From IMG/VR virus record IMGVR_UViG_3300006802_000425, positions 1 to 27,828 of that record: 27,828 nt of DNA. One strand, given 5' to 3'. Of the stretch, positions 17,125-23,650 are shown one piece after another (within the stretch, counting starts at the first letter, position 1; each line of letters opens with the position of its first letter). Origin of the DNA: a virus. The translations under genes and the position numbers were made by a program. Below the pieces are notes generated by a model, which did not search any database, was not told the DNA's origin, and saw only the letters and a list, made by a program, of their open reading frames with translations.

Positions 17125-17421
17125 CTACTTTCCCAATACTTCACTTATAGCACCCATAGCAGCCACAAGAACATCAATTGGCAATGTATTTTTGCCACTT
17201 ACAATTTTATTTCCTTGTTCATCTAGTATTAGACCTTCAACCAATTTTGCAATTTCAGTAGCATTATCTTCATTGATAACACTGAGTTTTGCAAATATAT
17301 CTAATGGTTGTCTGTCGTATATATGAAGTGTGATTGCTTCACCGTATTTTGATACAATCTTTTCATCATCAATGGTGAGCGGGATGAGTTGTGGTTCTTT
17401 TGCTAAATCTTTAATATTCAT
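17125..17421 (-). CDS. Tail assembly chaperone, G-type (0-frame product)
   Basis: The 98-residue protein corresponds to lambda gpG. These chaperones coat the tape measure protein and recruit tube subunits, then leave the virion. Visible segments include LIPLTIDDEKIVSKYGEAI, TLHIYDRQPLDIFAKLSVIN and ATEIAKLVEGLILDEQG. The HIYDRQPLDIF stretch resembles tail chaperones of other siphoviruses. The frame ends TTG GGA AAG TAG, and the last seven bases before the stop are GGGAAAG, the lambda slippery sequence, so some ribosomes should continue into the downstream frame. The start overlaps the previous stop (ATGA). Confidence 0.8.
   Translation of the reverse strand: MNIKDLAKEPQLIPLTIDDEKIVSKYGEAITLHIYDRQPLDIFAKLSVINEDNATEIAKLVEGLILDEQGNKIVSGKNTLPIDVLVAAMGAISEVLGK
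17128..17134 (-). other. -1 ribosomal frameshift site GGGAAAG
   Basis: The heptamer G GGA AAG is phased correctly in the chaperone frame and directly followed by TAG. It is the same slippery heptamer used in the lambda G-T region. Slipping back one base gives GGG AAA GTA and an open frame to 16859. No obvious strong downstream stem was identified; the adjacent stop may help pausing. Confidence 0.8.
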
Positions 17422-17600
17422 TTCTTCAAATCCTCAGTTCTATCTTTTAAGTTATGAATAGCACTTAATGTAAATGCTAATCTTTTATTTGCTTTGTCTA
17501 TATCAGCGTATGCACATTTTATTTCATTCTGTGCTTTCGCTATCTCCATCTCCATCGACTTCAATATCTCTGGAATCGAGTGATTGTTCCATATCTGCAT
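17418..17600 (-). CDS. Small coiled-coil protein overlapping its upstream gene
   Basis: The 60-residue ORF is almost entirely helical with a heptad-like pattern (ILKSMEMEIAKAQNEIKCAY, then ADIDKANKRLAFTLSAIHN) and a basic end. It overlaps the 80-residue gene by 77 bp in another frame, which is long for this compact genome. The start is therefore uncertain: ATG at 17600 has AGGTAAATACTG upstream, and internal ATGs at 17555 or 17549 would shorten the overlap. Its stop overlaps the next start (ATGA). The protein-like composition and coupling favour a real gene. Confidence 0.5.
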   Translation of the reverse strand: MQIWNNHSIPEILKSMEMEIAKAQNEIKCAYADIDKANKRLAFTLSAIHNLKDRTEDLKK

Positions 17601-17766
17601 CAGTATTTACCTGTTTTTGTTTTTTTGGTTTTGCATCTGGTAATTTAATACCATGCGTTGCGGCATAATCATCAAGATTATACTCAACACCATCAACATT
17701 AATGATTCTCTTGGCTTTTGTCCAAACACCATTAGAATCATAATTTCTTAACCATTTATGTTTCAT
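17524..17766 (-). CDS. Hypothetical small tail-region protein
   Basis: The 80-residue protein is not recognised. The first half looks folded (WLRNYDSNGVWTKAKRIINV, then GVEYNLDDYAATHGIKLPDA). A basic linker follows (KPKKQKQ), then an acidic, probably disordered tail (VDGDGDSESTE). It is the first gene after the tail-tube terminator, with AAGGAGTAGAT before the ATG. Its 3' part overlaps the following ORF by 77 bp. The location in front of the tail chaperones suggests a tail-assembly accessory role, without direct evidence. Confidence 0.6.
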   Translation of the reverse strand: MKHKWLRNYDSNGVWTKAKRIINVDGVEYNLDDYAATHGIKLPDAKPKKQKQVNTDADMEQSLDSRDIEVDGDGDSESTE

Positions 17767-17777
17767 ATCTACTCCTT

Positions 17778-17808
17778 AAAATAATTGCCCCACACCATTG
17801 TGAGGCAA
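17778..17808 (-). terminator. Terminator or attenuator after the tail tube gene
   Basis: On the minus strand TTGCCTCACA (17799-17808) pairs with TGTGGGGCAA (17785-17794) as a 10-bp stem with one G-T wobble and a tetraloop ATGG, followed by TTATTTT. All downstream tail genes still need transcription from upstream, so partial termination is likely. Confidence 0.75.
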
Positions 17809-17822
17809 CTATTTACAATTGG

Positions 17823-18308
17823 TTAAAGCGTGTTCTTAGTTAGATCACCGTTTACAACGATTTCAATCGGACTCAACCAAACTGCTTGGTCGATTGAAGC
17901 ACTTGGTGCTAATCCACTAATAAATCCTTGACCGCTTAGGTAGTATCCACCACTGCCGTTTGTACCACCTTCGAACGCAACACTAAAGAATACTTCAGTT
18001 TTACTGTTTGAGGTTGTCCATAAGCCATTGGTAGCAACAGTGTTATCTGTAACACCAGCATTACCAAAGAACGCATCGTCGTCCACTAACATAGTACCAC
18101 TTACACCGTTTTCAACTACAGTAGTATAAGCACTTGATGCTGTACTATCTAAAGTTGAATATCTTACAGTGCCGGGACTGGTTGTTAATGTTATGTCCTG
18201 CATCAGCGGGACAGAAAATGTTGATGCATTATCGGGTTCGGCTAAAGTACTACTATTACCTAAGCAAAGGATCGCTTTATTACCACTTGTGACATTAATT
18301 ACTGCCAT
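17823..18308 (-). CDS. Major tail tube protein
   Basis: The 161-residue beta-rich protein resembles tail tube proteins of long flexible tails. It starts MAVINVTSGNKAILCLGNSS and has paired strands (SVPLMQDITLTTSPGTVRYS), an acidic loop (TMLVDDDAFFG), and a Gly-rich hairpin (FEGGTNGSGGYYLSGQGFIS) ending in PIEIVVNGDL, as tube proteins commonly do. It forms stacked hexamer rings around the tape measure. Position, length and a strong ribosome-binding site fit. The terminator directly downstream would raise its level relative to the chaperones and tape measure. Confidence 0.85.
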   Translation of the reverse strand: MAVINVTSGNKAILCLGNSSTLAEPDNASTFSVPLMQDITLTTSPGTVRYSTLDSTASSAYTTVVENGVSGTMLVDDDAFFGNAGVTDNTVATNGLWTTSNSKTEVFFSVAFEGGTNGSGGYYLSGQGFISGLAPSASIDQAVWLSPIEIVVNGDLTKNTL

Positions 18309-18321
18309 GTTTTTATCTCCT
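18302..18321 (-). promoter_or_regulatory. Translation initiation region of the tail tube gene (shared 20-mer)
   Basis: These 20 bases are identical to those in front of the major capsid gene (20184-20203), including AGGAGATAAAAAC and the first codons ATGGCAG. They overlap the stop of the upstream gene. Confidence 0.7.
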
Positions 18322-18715
18322 AAACATTAGTAAAATTATACTCGAAAGTATATGTTATATAATCATCCTCAATCTCACTTTCAACTGAACTTTCATTCAA
18401 TTGAGTTCCAGTGACTACGCTTTTGGCGTTGAGGATAGCCGTTATAACATTATCTATATCACTGGGTTGATTTTTAGCATCTACGGTCAGAAATGCATTA
18501 AATACATATTCATTTTGATATACATCACCTTGATCCAAGGTTCTATATAATTGAATTTTACTTTCACGCACATCATCCACATATACGGTTTTTTTATTTT
18601 TAAGGAACAGTGAATCACCTGCTACTGAGAACGGCAATTCACTGCTTACCTTATAATTCGTATAAGAAGCAATATTTGTAGTAATTCGAGTGATTAGATC
18701 AGTACGAATTGTCAT
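18320..18715 (-). CDS. Tail terminator / head-tail joining protein
   Basis: The 131-residue alpha/beta protein lies between the adaptor and tail tube genes, the usual site of the tail terminator (lambda gpU-like) or minor neck protein. The layout supports this: N-terminal helix (RTDLITRITTNIASYTN), then strands (KTVYVDDVRESKIQLYRT, EYVFNAFLTVDAK), a helix (DIDNVITAILNAK) and a final strand (DDYITYTFEYNFTNV). It would cap the tail tube and join it to the head. Start overlaps the previous stop in TAATG. The assignment rests on position and predicted fold only. Confidence 0.65.
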   Translation of the reverse strand: MTIRTDLITRITTNIASYTNYKVSSELPFSVAGDSLFLKNKKTVYVDDVRESKIQLYRTLDQGDVYQNEYVFNAFLTVDAKNQPSDIDNVITAILNAKSVVTGTQLNESSVESEIEDDYITYTFEYNFTNV

Positions 18716-19272
18716 TAACTAACCCTCACTACACTACTTCTACGACGAGTTCTTCGAACAGTAGCGAAACTGTATGCTTTTTCACCATCTTCCACAGTTC
18801 CATCCCCATCCGCATCATACCAATCAGCCATTGCGAGTAATTCATTAAAGATGTCATTGAACTTTGCTTCATAGTATCTTATCTTTTGCACTTCTTGGCT
18901 TTCCTCTGTTGAGAAGTCACCTATAAGCGGTAATAGATAATTGTACAAGCAATAATACACAGTCATGTCAGTAAAATCCTGCTTCCGAGTTTTTATCCTA
19001 TTAGGATTGAAGTCCGGAAGCAATGCAGGATTGCTTACTGATGTGCCTGTATAAGCCAAATAACCTTTCCACCACGCACTGGCTTTTATTTTGATATTAA
19101 TGCGGTTGGTGCTTTTTGTTAGCAAATCTTCGATAAAGTCTGTGGCATCAGTGAAACCACTTTCTGCTGGGACTCGTATTTCGTTCGCTTCCAATATGCG
19201 TTGATCTTTCTGCAGAACATCTGTATATTCTGCATAACTTGTAACGCTACCACCAACCGTAATAAATGCCAT
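18715..19272 (-). CDS. Head-tail adaptor protein with EF-hand-like loop
   Basis: The 185-residue protein follows the capsid gene, where the portal-bound adaptor or head-completion protein is expected. The sequence is mostly helical in the middle (FTDMTVYYCLYNYLLPLIGD, then EVQKIRYYEAKFNDIFNELLAMADW), consistent with gp6/gp15-type adaptors. Residues 153-164 (DADGDGTVEDGE) match a canonical 12-position calcium-binding EF-hand or dockerin loop, with D at 1, 3, 5, G at 6, V at 8 and E at 12. The C-terminus is basic (RRTRRRSS). Its stop shares one base with the start of the next gene (TAATG). Confidence 0.75.
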   Translation of the reverse strand: MAFITVGGSVTSYAEYTDVLQKDQRILEANEIRVPAESGFTDATDFIEDLLTKSTNRINIKIKASAWWKGYLAYTGTSVSNPALLPDFNPNRIKTRKQDFTDMTVYYCLYNYLLPLIGDFSTEESQEVQKIRYYEAKFNDIFNELLAMADWYDADGDGTVEDGEKAYSFATVRRTRRRSSVVRVS

Positions 19273-19284
19273 AATCTATTTTCC

Positions 19285-20190
19285 TTAAGCGCCTGCGTCA
19301 GGTAAGTTGTTGCTGCGGAAGAATACCGCACCGGCTGCCTGACCAATTAAGCCCTGAAGTAATGCTCTATTACCTACATCACTCAATGAACCAATGGTAT
19401 CACCACCAGCAAGAGCGATCTGCTGTTGAATTGCATATTCGAACGCAGGATCAATTACTGCTACATACTGACCACCGGCCATAGTAGGAGCATTTTGTGT
19501 GCGTAAGTTAGCAACACCTTTTGCAATCGCTGTAATGTTAGCAACAGCAGTACCTACACCTTTTGCGGATGTAACACGCTGACCGAAGCCTGCACGAAGT
19601 GCAGCAAAGCCTGCTCTTACAGTACCACGCATTTCATGTGCGTCACTATTTGGGTTGAACCACATTTTAACAGTTGGCTCACGCTTTGCAGCGTATGCTA
19701 ATGCTTCTGGGCTCATTACAAAGTTAACAACGAAATCGCTGTTTGTTCCACCTTCACCTGTATCAGTGTGAGTAGTGAAAGCAGTGTTAGCAACACCAAA
19801 ACCTTGACTGTCAACAGCAAGGGCAAGAGAACCAGCAAAGCGAGTTAATACTGCGTTGCGAACCATGTCCATACCGCCGTCTTCTAATGCTTCTTCTGTT
19901 ACGTCTGTAGCAACACCGAATTTGCTAACTGTGATGTTAGCCGCTGTTGGTACTAAGTTTGACTGATGTCCAGTACCGATGATTGATGCACCTTCTGCAA
20001 CAGAAGTTGCTTTACTCCAACTGTTAGTTAGAGGAATGCGTAATGTATCACCACTCTGACCAGAGATGGTGTAACTATTTGTGATGATCTGCTGATTGGG
20101 TAGCAATACTGCGTCCATATAGTAAGGAACTAGATCCGCTACGATGTCAGCATATAGTTGTTCAATTGAACTACTTGATGTACCTGCCAT
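19285..20190 (-). CDS. Major capsid protein (HK97-fold type)
   Basis: The 301-residue protein forms the icosahedral shell. The N-terminal helix region (SIEQLYADIVADLVPYYMDA) is followed by a beta-rich E-loop-like segment (DTLRIPLTNSWSKATSVAEG) and TVSKFGVATDVTEEALEDGG, a pattern seen in N4-gp56/P22-like capsid families. The C-terminal part has YVAVIDPAFEYAIQQQIALA, then GQAAGAVFFRSNNLP, typical of A-domain ends. The codons look more GC-rich and regular than those of the fibre genes, as expected for high expression. It lies directly after the scaffold gene and has the strongest ribosome-binding site in the operon. No decoration protein gene was seen nearby. Confidence 0.9.
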   Translation of the reverse strand: MAGTSSSSIEQLYADIVADLVPYYMDAVLLPNQQIITNSYTISGQSGDTLRIPLTNSWSKATSVAEGASIIGTGHQSNLVPTAANITVSKFGVATDVTEEALEDGGMDMVRNAVLTRFAGSLALAVDSQGFGVANTAFTTHTDTGEGGTNSDFVVNFVMSPEALAYAAKREPTVKMWFNPNSDAHEMRGTVRAGFAALRAGFGQRVTSAKGVGTAVANITAIAKGVANLRTQNAPTMAGGQYVAVIDPAFEYAIQQQIALAGGDTIGSLSDVGNRALLQGLIGQAAGAVFFRSNNLPDAGA

Positions 20191-20203
20191 GTTTTTATCT
20201 CCT
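20184..20203 (-). promoter_or_regulatory. Translation initiation region of the capsid gene (shared 20-mer)
   Basis: AGGAGATAAAAAC precedes ATGGCAG. The 20 bases are identical to 18302-18321 in front of the tail tube gene. It gives a strong ribosome-binding site with 7-8 nt spacing ahead of the two proteins needed in the highest numbers. Confidence 0.7.
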
Positions 20204-20213
20204 TTATGACAAA

Positions 20214-21065
20214 TTAATTAAATTTTGCCCTACTTTTATCCATTTGTTTTTTGACCATAGCATCAGTGATGCTTGATCTGGATAAGTTCGGTTGATACTG
20301 GCGTAAATTCATATACGCCGACCTGTATTCAGCATCGTTTAACAAACGGTTATCATCTAATGGTTTTACTTTATTAGATGATACTTCGGTTGTTGTTTCA
20401 CCATACTGTACATCAACACCTTTCTTGCCAAAGTTGAGACCTAAACTTTTGCCCACTGTTTCCACAGCACGAGCATAGTCTGGAGTTTCACCATCTGTAG
20501 TAAAGTAATCCGATCCATTGCGTATAGCAAATGTATCACCTTCTACTGCTAACATACCATCTGCTTTCATCAATTTGATTACAGCGGATCTCTGTTCTGG
20601 TGTCCAACTACCGGGCATTGCATTTTGCAAATTACCCATATGGTCTTTCAATAACAATTCAGTTCTGAGATTGTTAACTTGTGACTTTAATTCTTCAACA
20701 GTTGCTTCACGCTTCTTAACAGCATCTCTTAATGAGTTAACATTAAGACTACTGCCTTCTTCGTTTGGCGTTGTCTCTTGAAGTGTTCTAACCACACTTT
20801 TAACACTGTCGAAACTATCCACATTAAGTTCGTTTAAGAAACGACTCTCTGCTTCCTTTTTCGCATTAGCGGAAATCTTATTAACATCATCTCTGGAATA
20901 AACTCTTACTCCATCAACAAATAATTTTCCGTCTCGCATCTCAACACTGGGTGTTGTAGTTTTTTCAGATTTTGTACCAGTTGTATTGTCAACAGGTTGC
21001 GCGGAATCTGTTACCGTTCCAATATTATCGGATTGGACTGCCGTATCGAGGACTTCATCAGTCAT
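20214..21065 (-). CDS. Capsid scaffold/assembly protein
   Basis: The 283-residue protein is very hydrophilic. A disordered Thr/Ser/Asp-rich N-terminus is followed by a coiled coil at about 112-142 (AVKKREATVEELKSQVNNLR) and a basic C-terminal end (MVKKQMDKSRAKFN). This composition, and the position immediately before the major capsid gene, is typical of scaffolding proteins that template prohead assembly through their basic C-terminus and are then removed. No protease motif was seen. It is preceded by a good GGAGAAGAAGCA ribosome-binding site and an 85-bp gap after the portal with no supported feature. Confidence 0.8.
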   Translation of the reverse strand: MTDEVLDTAVQSDNIGTVTDSAQPVDNTTGTKSEKTTTPSVEMRDGKLFVDGVRVYSRDDVNKISANAKKEAESRFLNELNVDSFDSVKSVVRTLQETTPNEEGSSLNVNSLRDAVKKREATVEELKSQVNNLRTELLLKDHMGNLQNAMPGSWTPEQRSAVIKLMKADGMLAVEGDTFAIRNGSDYFTTDGETPDYARAVETVGKSLGLNFGKKGVDVQYGETTTEVSSNKVKPLDDNRLLNDAEYRSAYMNLRQYQPNLSRSSITDAMVKKQMDKSRAKFN

Positions 21066-21150
21066 TGCTTCTTCTCCTGTTTATCGCCGAAGTATGCGTA
21101 AATTGTTTTGTCTTGTGCAACTTCGCTGTTACACCCTACCTTATAACTCT

Positions 21151-22848
21151 TTATAATGAGTTTTCACTATAACTTGACTCTATCAATTGATACAGTCTTT
21201 GTTTAATAATTTCTTGTAAATCTTCTCTGAGATCACCACTCTGTAATCCCTGCATTTTTAATCTTAATTCATATTCTGCATGTGTGGCAAAAGGCATGTA
21301 TAATACGGTGCCATCATCTTCTGCATATTCGTGATAGCCTGATCCACCTAATTCAACTGCTCTTGCTTCTGCTTCTGCAACAGTTGAATATTCATCTAAT
21401 TGCGCAATACTACCGCCAAACACTTCTGTGTAGCGTGTATATGCATCAATCAGTTTGTTTAATTCGTTTAGTTCGTTTTCTACACCTTTCTTACTGTACA
21501 ATCTGTTATATGAAACAGTTAAATCTTCTGGTACAGGCATGTTCATCCAATCGAACCATATTGGCCACAATCCATGTGCTTCAACATTTTCTAATGCGGT
21601 TGCTTTCTTGCGTATGAACGCTTCTAATTTACTATCATACTGTTCGATCTGAACACCTGAGCGACTTGCACGGATAAGTTCATCACTGCGTATCATAGCA
21701 ACTTGATTCATCTTTTCTATTTTTTGTTCAACTAATTCTCTTAGTTCTCTTATACTATCTAACGGTGGTGCCACGAACTCAAATGTGTAATTGGGTTGCC
21801 CGTTGAGCGAGGATTGTACATTTATTACACTGCCTGGCTCTGCTCCTACATTGAAGTTATTTTGCTGTAATGTTTGTTCGTCGACGACAGTTACAGGATG
21901 AGCACCGTATGAAATGCTTGAATATATTTCACCGTAATCACCATATATACTTCTTTGTAATTGAGCAATATCAAAGATAGGTGTATGTCCTACACCATTA
22001 TATATTTTAGTGCTTTGATACACGGGACTTACAGGGATGTAGCCCAACTCATTCAGTTGGACAATTCTGTATAGTCCTTTTCCATCATCACCTTCGATAT
22101 ATTCTGCACCTTCTGGTAATTCCAATTCAGTGTCTTCATCAAAGGGAACGAATATTGTTTCGATTGTTTCCGGAGTATAGTATTGGAATATTTCCACTTC
22201 CGGTTCAGTTGTTGTTCTGATTACAATCTTCTTGAGTTCTAAATCACCACTTGCGGTATATCCGTATTGCCAGTTTGTGACATCTAACGGAGTATGCATG
22301 CGCCAACGAGGATATGATGCTCCCGCGGGTTTTACACAACTGATCCATACAACACCATATATGCTGGTGAATGTATCGACCTTACTCATAAATTCATTAA
22401 TTGATTCGCCTTCGCCTGTAACATCTTTAACAAATGCTTCTACTTCTGTTGTTTCAGGTAATTCTCTTACTGGCATTGTACGCCATAATATACTGTTCCA
22501 TTCTGCCACATATAAACGAGTGTATGGTAGAACGGGAACATTCTGAATTTTTTCTTGATAGAAGTTGCTGTTATATTGTGTGCCGTTATCGGCGTCACTG
22601 CGACTGTTTACAGGTTGAATAGTACTTTTATATACGGCGGTTTGTACGCCATTACTGTCGATATCATATGTATTAACTACATCGCTAGGTGTAGAATAAT
22701 CAATACTATATGCTTTAAGATAGTTACCGTTGCGGTATTCGACCCCACCGTAGAATGATTTTACTGCTAATTTCCAATCGTCTTGGTAGCGTCCATATAA
22801 ATCGTGGGTTGAAGTAATAAAGTTAAAATAATCGAACGCCTTAGCCAA
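21151..22848 (-). CDS. Portal protein
   Basis: The 565-residue length and its place, between the terminase region and scaffold/capsid genes, fit the dodecameric portal through which DNA enters and the tail attaches. The N-terminal part is rich in Tyr, Trp and charged residues (YYxx-type wing region). A helix-rich central section (SIRELRELVEQKIEKMNQVA, near residues 390-410) matches the stem/clip region of portal folds. A long helical C-terminus ends DLREDLQEIIKQRLYQLIES. The start codon is TTG: GAGGAG lies 6 nt upstream, no in-frame ATG exists before it and the first internal Met is far downstream. It is the first gene after a terminator and candidate promoter, so it heads the structural operon. 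Confidence 0.85.
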   Translation of the reverse strand: MAKAFDYFNFITSTHDLYGRYQDDWKLAVKSFYGGVEYRNGNYLKAYSIDYSTPSDVVNTYDIDSNGVQTAVYKSTIQPVNSRSDADNGTQYNSNFYQEKIQNVPVLPYTRLYVAEWNSILWRTMPVRELPETTEVEAFVKDVTGEGESINEFMSKVDTFTSIYGVVWISCVKPAGASYPRWRMHTPLDVTNWQYGYTASGDLELKKIVIRTTTEPEVEIFQYYTPETIETIFVPFDEDTELELPEGAEYIEGDDGKGLYRIVQLNELGYIPVSPVYQSTKIYNGVGHTPIFDIAQLQRSIYGDYGEIYSSISYGAHPVTVVDEQTLQQNNFNVGAEPGSVINVQSSLNGQPNYTFEFVAPPLDSIRELRELVEQKIEKMNQVAMIRSDELIRASRSGVQIEQYDSKLEAFIRKKATALENVEAHGLWPIWFDWMNMPVPEDLTVSYNRLYSKKGVENELNELNKLIDAYTRYTEVFGGSIAQLDEYSTVAEAEARAVELGGSGYHEYAEDDGTVLYMPFATHAEYELRLKMQGLQSGDLREDLQEIIKQRLYQLIESSYSENSL

Positions 22849-22887
22849 AGGTGTCTCCTCGAGGATTATGTTTATGCTGCATGCGAA

Positions 22888-22900
22888 TATATTTATCTAA
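22888..22900 (-). promoter_or_regulatory. Candidate late promoter of the head operon
   Basis: The minus strand reads TTAGATAAATATA, just downstream of the terminator and about 40 nt before the portal start. The same 13 bases occur at 8135-8147 upstream of another transcription unit. The GATAAATA core is close to the TATAAATA used by T4-type late sigma factors. Position and recurrence support a promoter; no recognisable -35 box is present. Confidence 0.5.
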
Positions 22901-22926
22901 ATTAAAAACTTTTGCTATTTTTAGTC

Positions 22927-22963
22927 ATAAAAAAGCCTCTCTAGGCTTCAATTAGAGAGGCTT
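22927..22963 (-). terminator. Rho-independent terminator before the portal operon
   Basis: On the minus strand an 11-bp perfect stem (AAGCCTCTCTA pairing with TAGAGAGGCTT; 22953-22963 with 22933-22943) and a 9-nt loop are followed by six Ts. The plus strand has no T tract, so it acts on leftward transcription. It separates the small accessory genes from the head operon. Confidence 0.9.
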
Positions 22964-23043
22964 AAAACTAAAACGGTGGGGAAGTTCCGCTTGCCCAGTG
23001 TTTTGTTTTTACACCCACACACCCTCTCACAAGTGTGTAGTAT

Positions 23044-23051
23044 TATTTATA
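23044..23051 (-). promoter_or_regulatory. TATAAATA late-promoter-like box
   Basis: The minus strand reads TATAAATA, identical to the T4 late-promoter core. It overlaps the end of the 54-aa gene. A transcript starting about 10 nt further would contain only two weak hairpins before reaching the terminator. AT-rich background makes chance occurrence quite possible. Confidence 0.3.
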
Positions 23052-23211
23052 GTGTAATTGTATCTGCAGCAGAATTGTAAACAGGTTCTGCTTGTTCCAC
23101 AGCAACACCTTTAACAACCTTATAATACTTGAGAGGGTTATACTTTTTACCCTTGCGACTTTGATTGTGTTTTTGTCTTTTCTTTTGTAATGCTTTTTGA
23201 CTTAGTGCCAT
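23047..23211 (-). CDS. Short lysine/arginine-rich protein (54 aa)
   Basis: This ORF is easily missed because of its length. It has a strong ribosome-binding site (AGGAGGCC, about 5 nt before ATG) and encodes 54 residues starting MALSQKALQKKRQKHNQSRK. The N-terminal half is strongly basic (about residues 6-34, ending in NPLKYYKVVKG). The last 20 residues are neutral to acidic. The composition suggests nucleic-acid or nucleoprotein binding, but no family was recognised. It is the last gene before the terminator at 22927-22963, so it probably closes the upstream operon. A TATAAATA box overlaps its stop codon. Confidence 0.75.
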   Translation of the reverse strand: MALSQKALQKKRQKHNQSRKGKKYNPLKYYKVVKGVAVEQAEPVYNSAADTITL

Positions 23212-23245
23212 AATGGCCTCCTATGGTTTATATGTGTACTAATTT

Positions 23246-23455
23246 TCATTTATACCCTTCATTCACAACATTCACTACATTGTGTATTTGAATGCCATAT
23301 ATTTTTGCCGCACAGTAGTCAGTATAAACTTTACTCTGTGCTATTTTGTGCTGCGCTTTCTCTATTGGATCTAGACTTTCATAGGCTTGAATATATCTAT
23401 TATATAATTCTACACCTGGGTGAGGGAATGATTCCTCACTAGAATGGTCTGACAT
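23246..23455 (-). CDS. Hypothetical small protein
   Basis: The 69-residue protein is not recognised. It is predicted mostly helical (GVELYNRYIQAYESLD, then EKAQHKIAQSKVYTDYCAAK), has a Ser/Glu-rich N-terminus and no membrane segment. Its ribosome-binding segment GAGGATTGA is also the last codons and stop of the upstream gene, so the two are translationally linked. The function cannot be inferred. Confidence 0.6.
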   Translation of the reverse strand: MSDHSSEESFPHPGVELYNRYIQAYESLDPIEKAQHKIAQSKVYTDYCAAKIYGIQIHNVVNVVNEGYK

Positions 23456-23458
23456 GAT

Positions 23459-23650
23459 TCAATCCTCCATATCTTCAAATGAGTAATCTGCTGGCTCAAT
23501 TAGTGTTTCATAGTACATAACTGGATAACGCTCACAGTGTTGTTCAATTTTTTCTTTTAACTGCGCTTCTGTTGAACCATTGAATATTACTGTTGACTGA
23601 TATACGCCATCATCCATATCATAAGTTATCTTTAGTGTCTTTGCTATCAT
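23459..23650 (-). CDS. Hypothetical acidic protein
   Basis: The 63-residue protein is not recognised. It begins with an alternating pattern typical of a beta strand pair (KTLKITYDMDDG, then YQSTVIFNG), followed by a probable amphipathic helix (EAQLKEKIEQH) and an acidic end (FEDMED). It overlaps the upstream gene by 32 bp; the start at 23650 is preferred because AGGAAACACAG precedes the ATG. It belongs to the tight run of small genes between the modification genes and the portal. Confidence 0.6.
   Translation of the reverse strand: MIAKTLKITYDMDDGVYQSTVIFNGSTEAQLKEKIEQHCERYPVMYYETLIEPADYSFEDMED

Noticed and set aside
19119-19346. 75-codon minus-strand ORF across the capsid-adaptor junction
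   Set aside because: It overlaps both real genes out of frame and has no ribosome-binding site or recognisable features.
21118-21150. Small hairpin (AACTC/GAGTT) in the gap between portal and scaffold
   Set aside because: The stem is 5 bp, AT-rich and lacks a T tract, so it is not distinguishable from chance.
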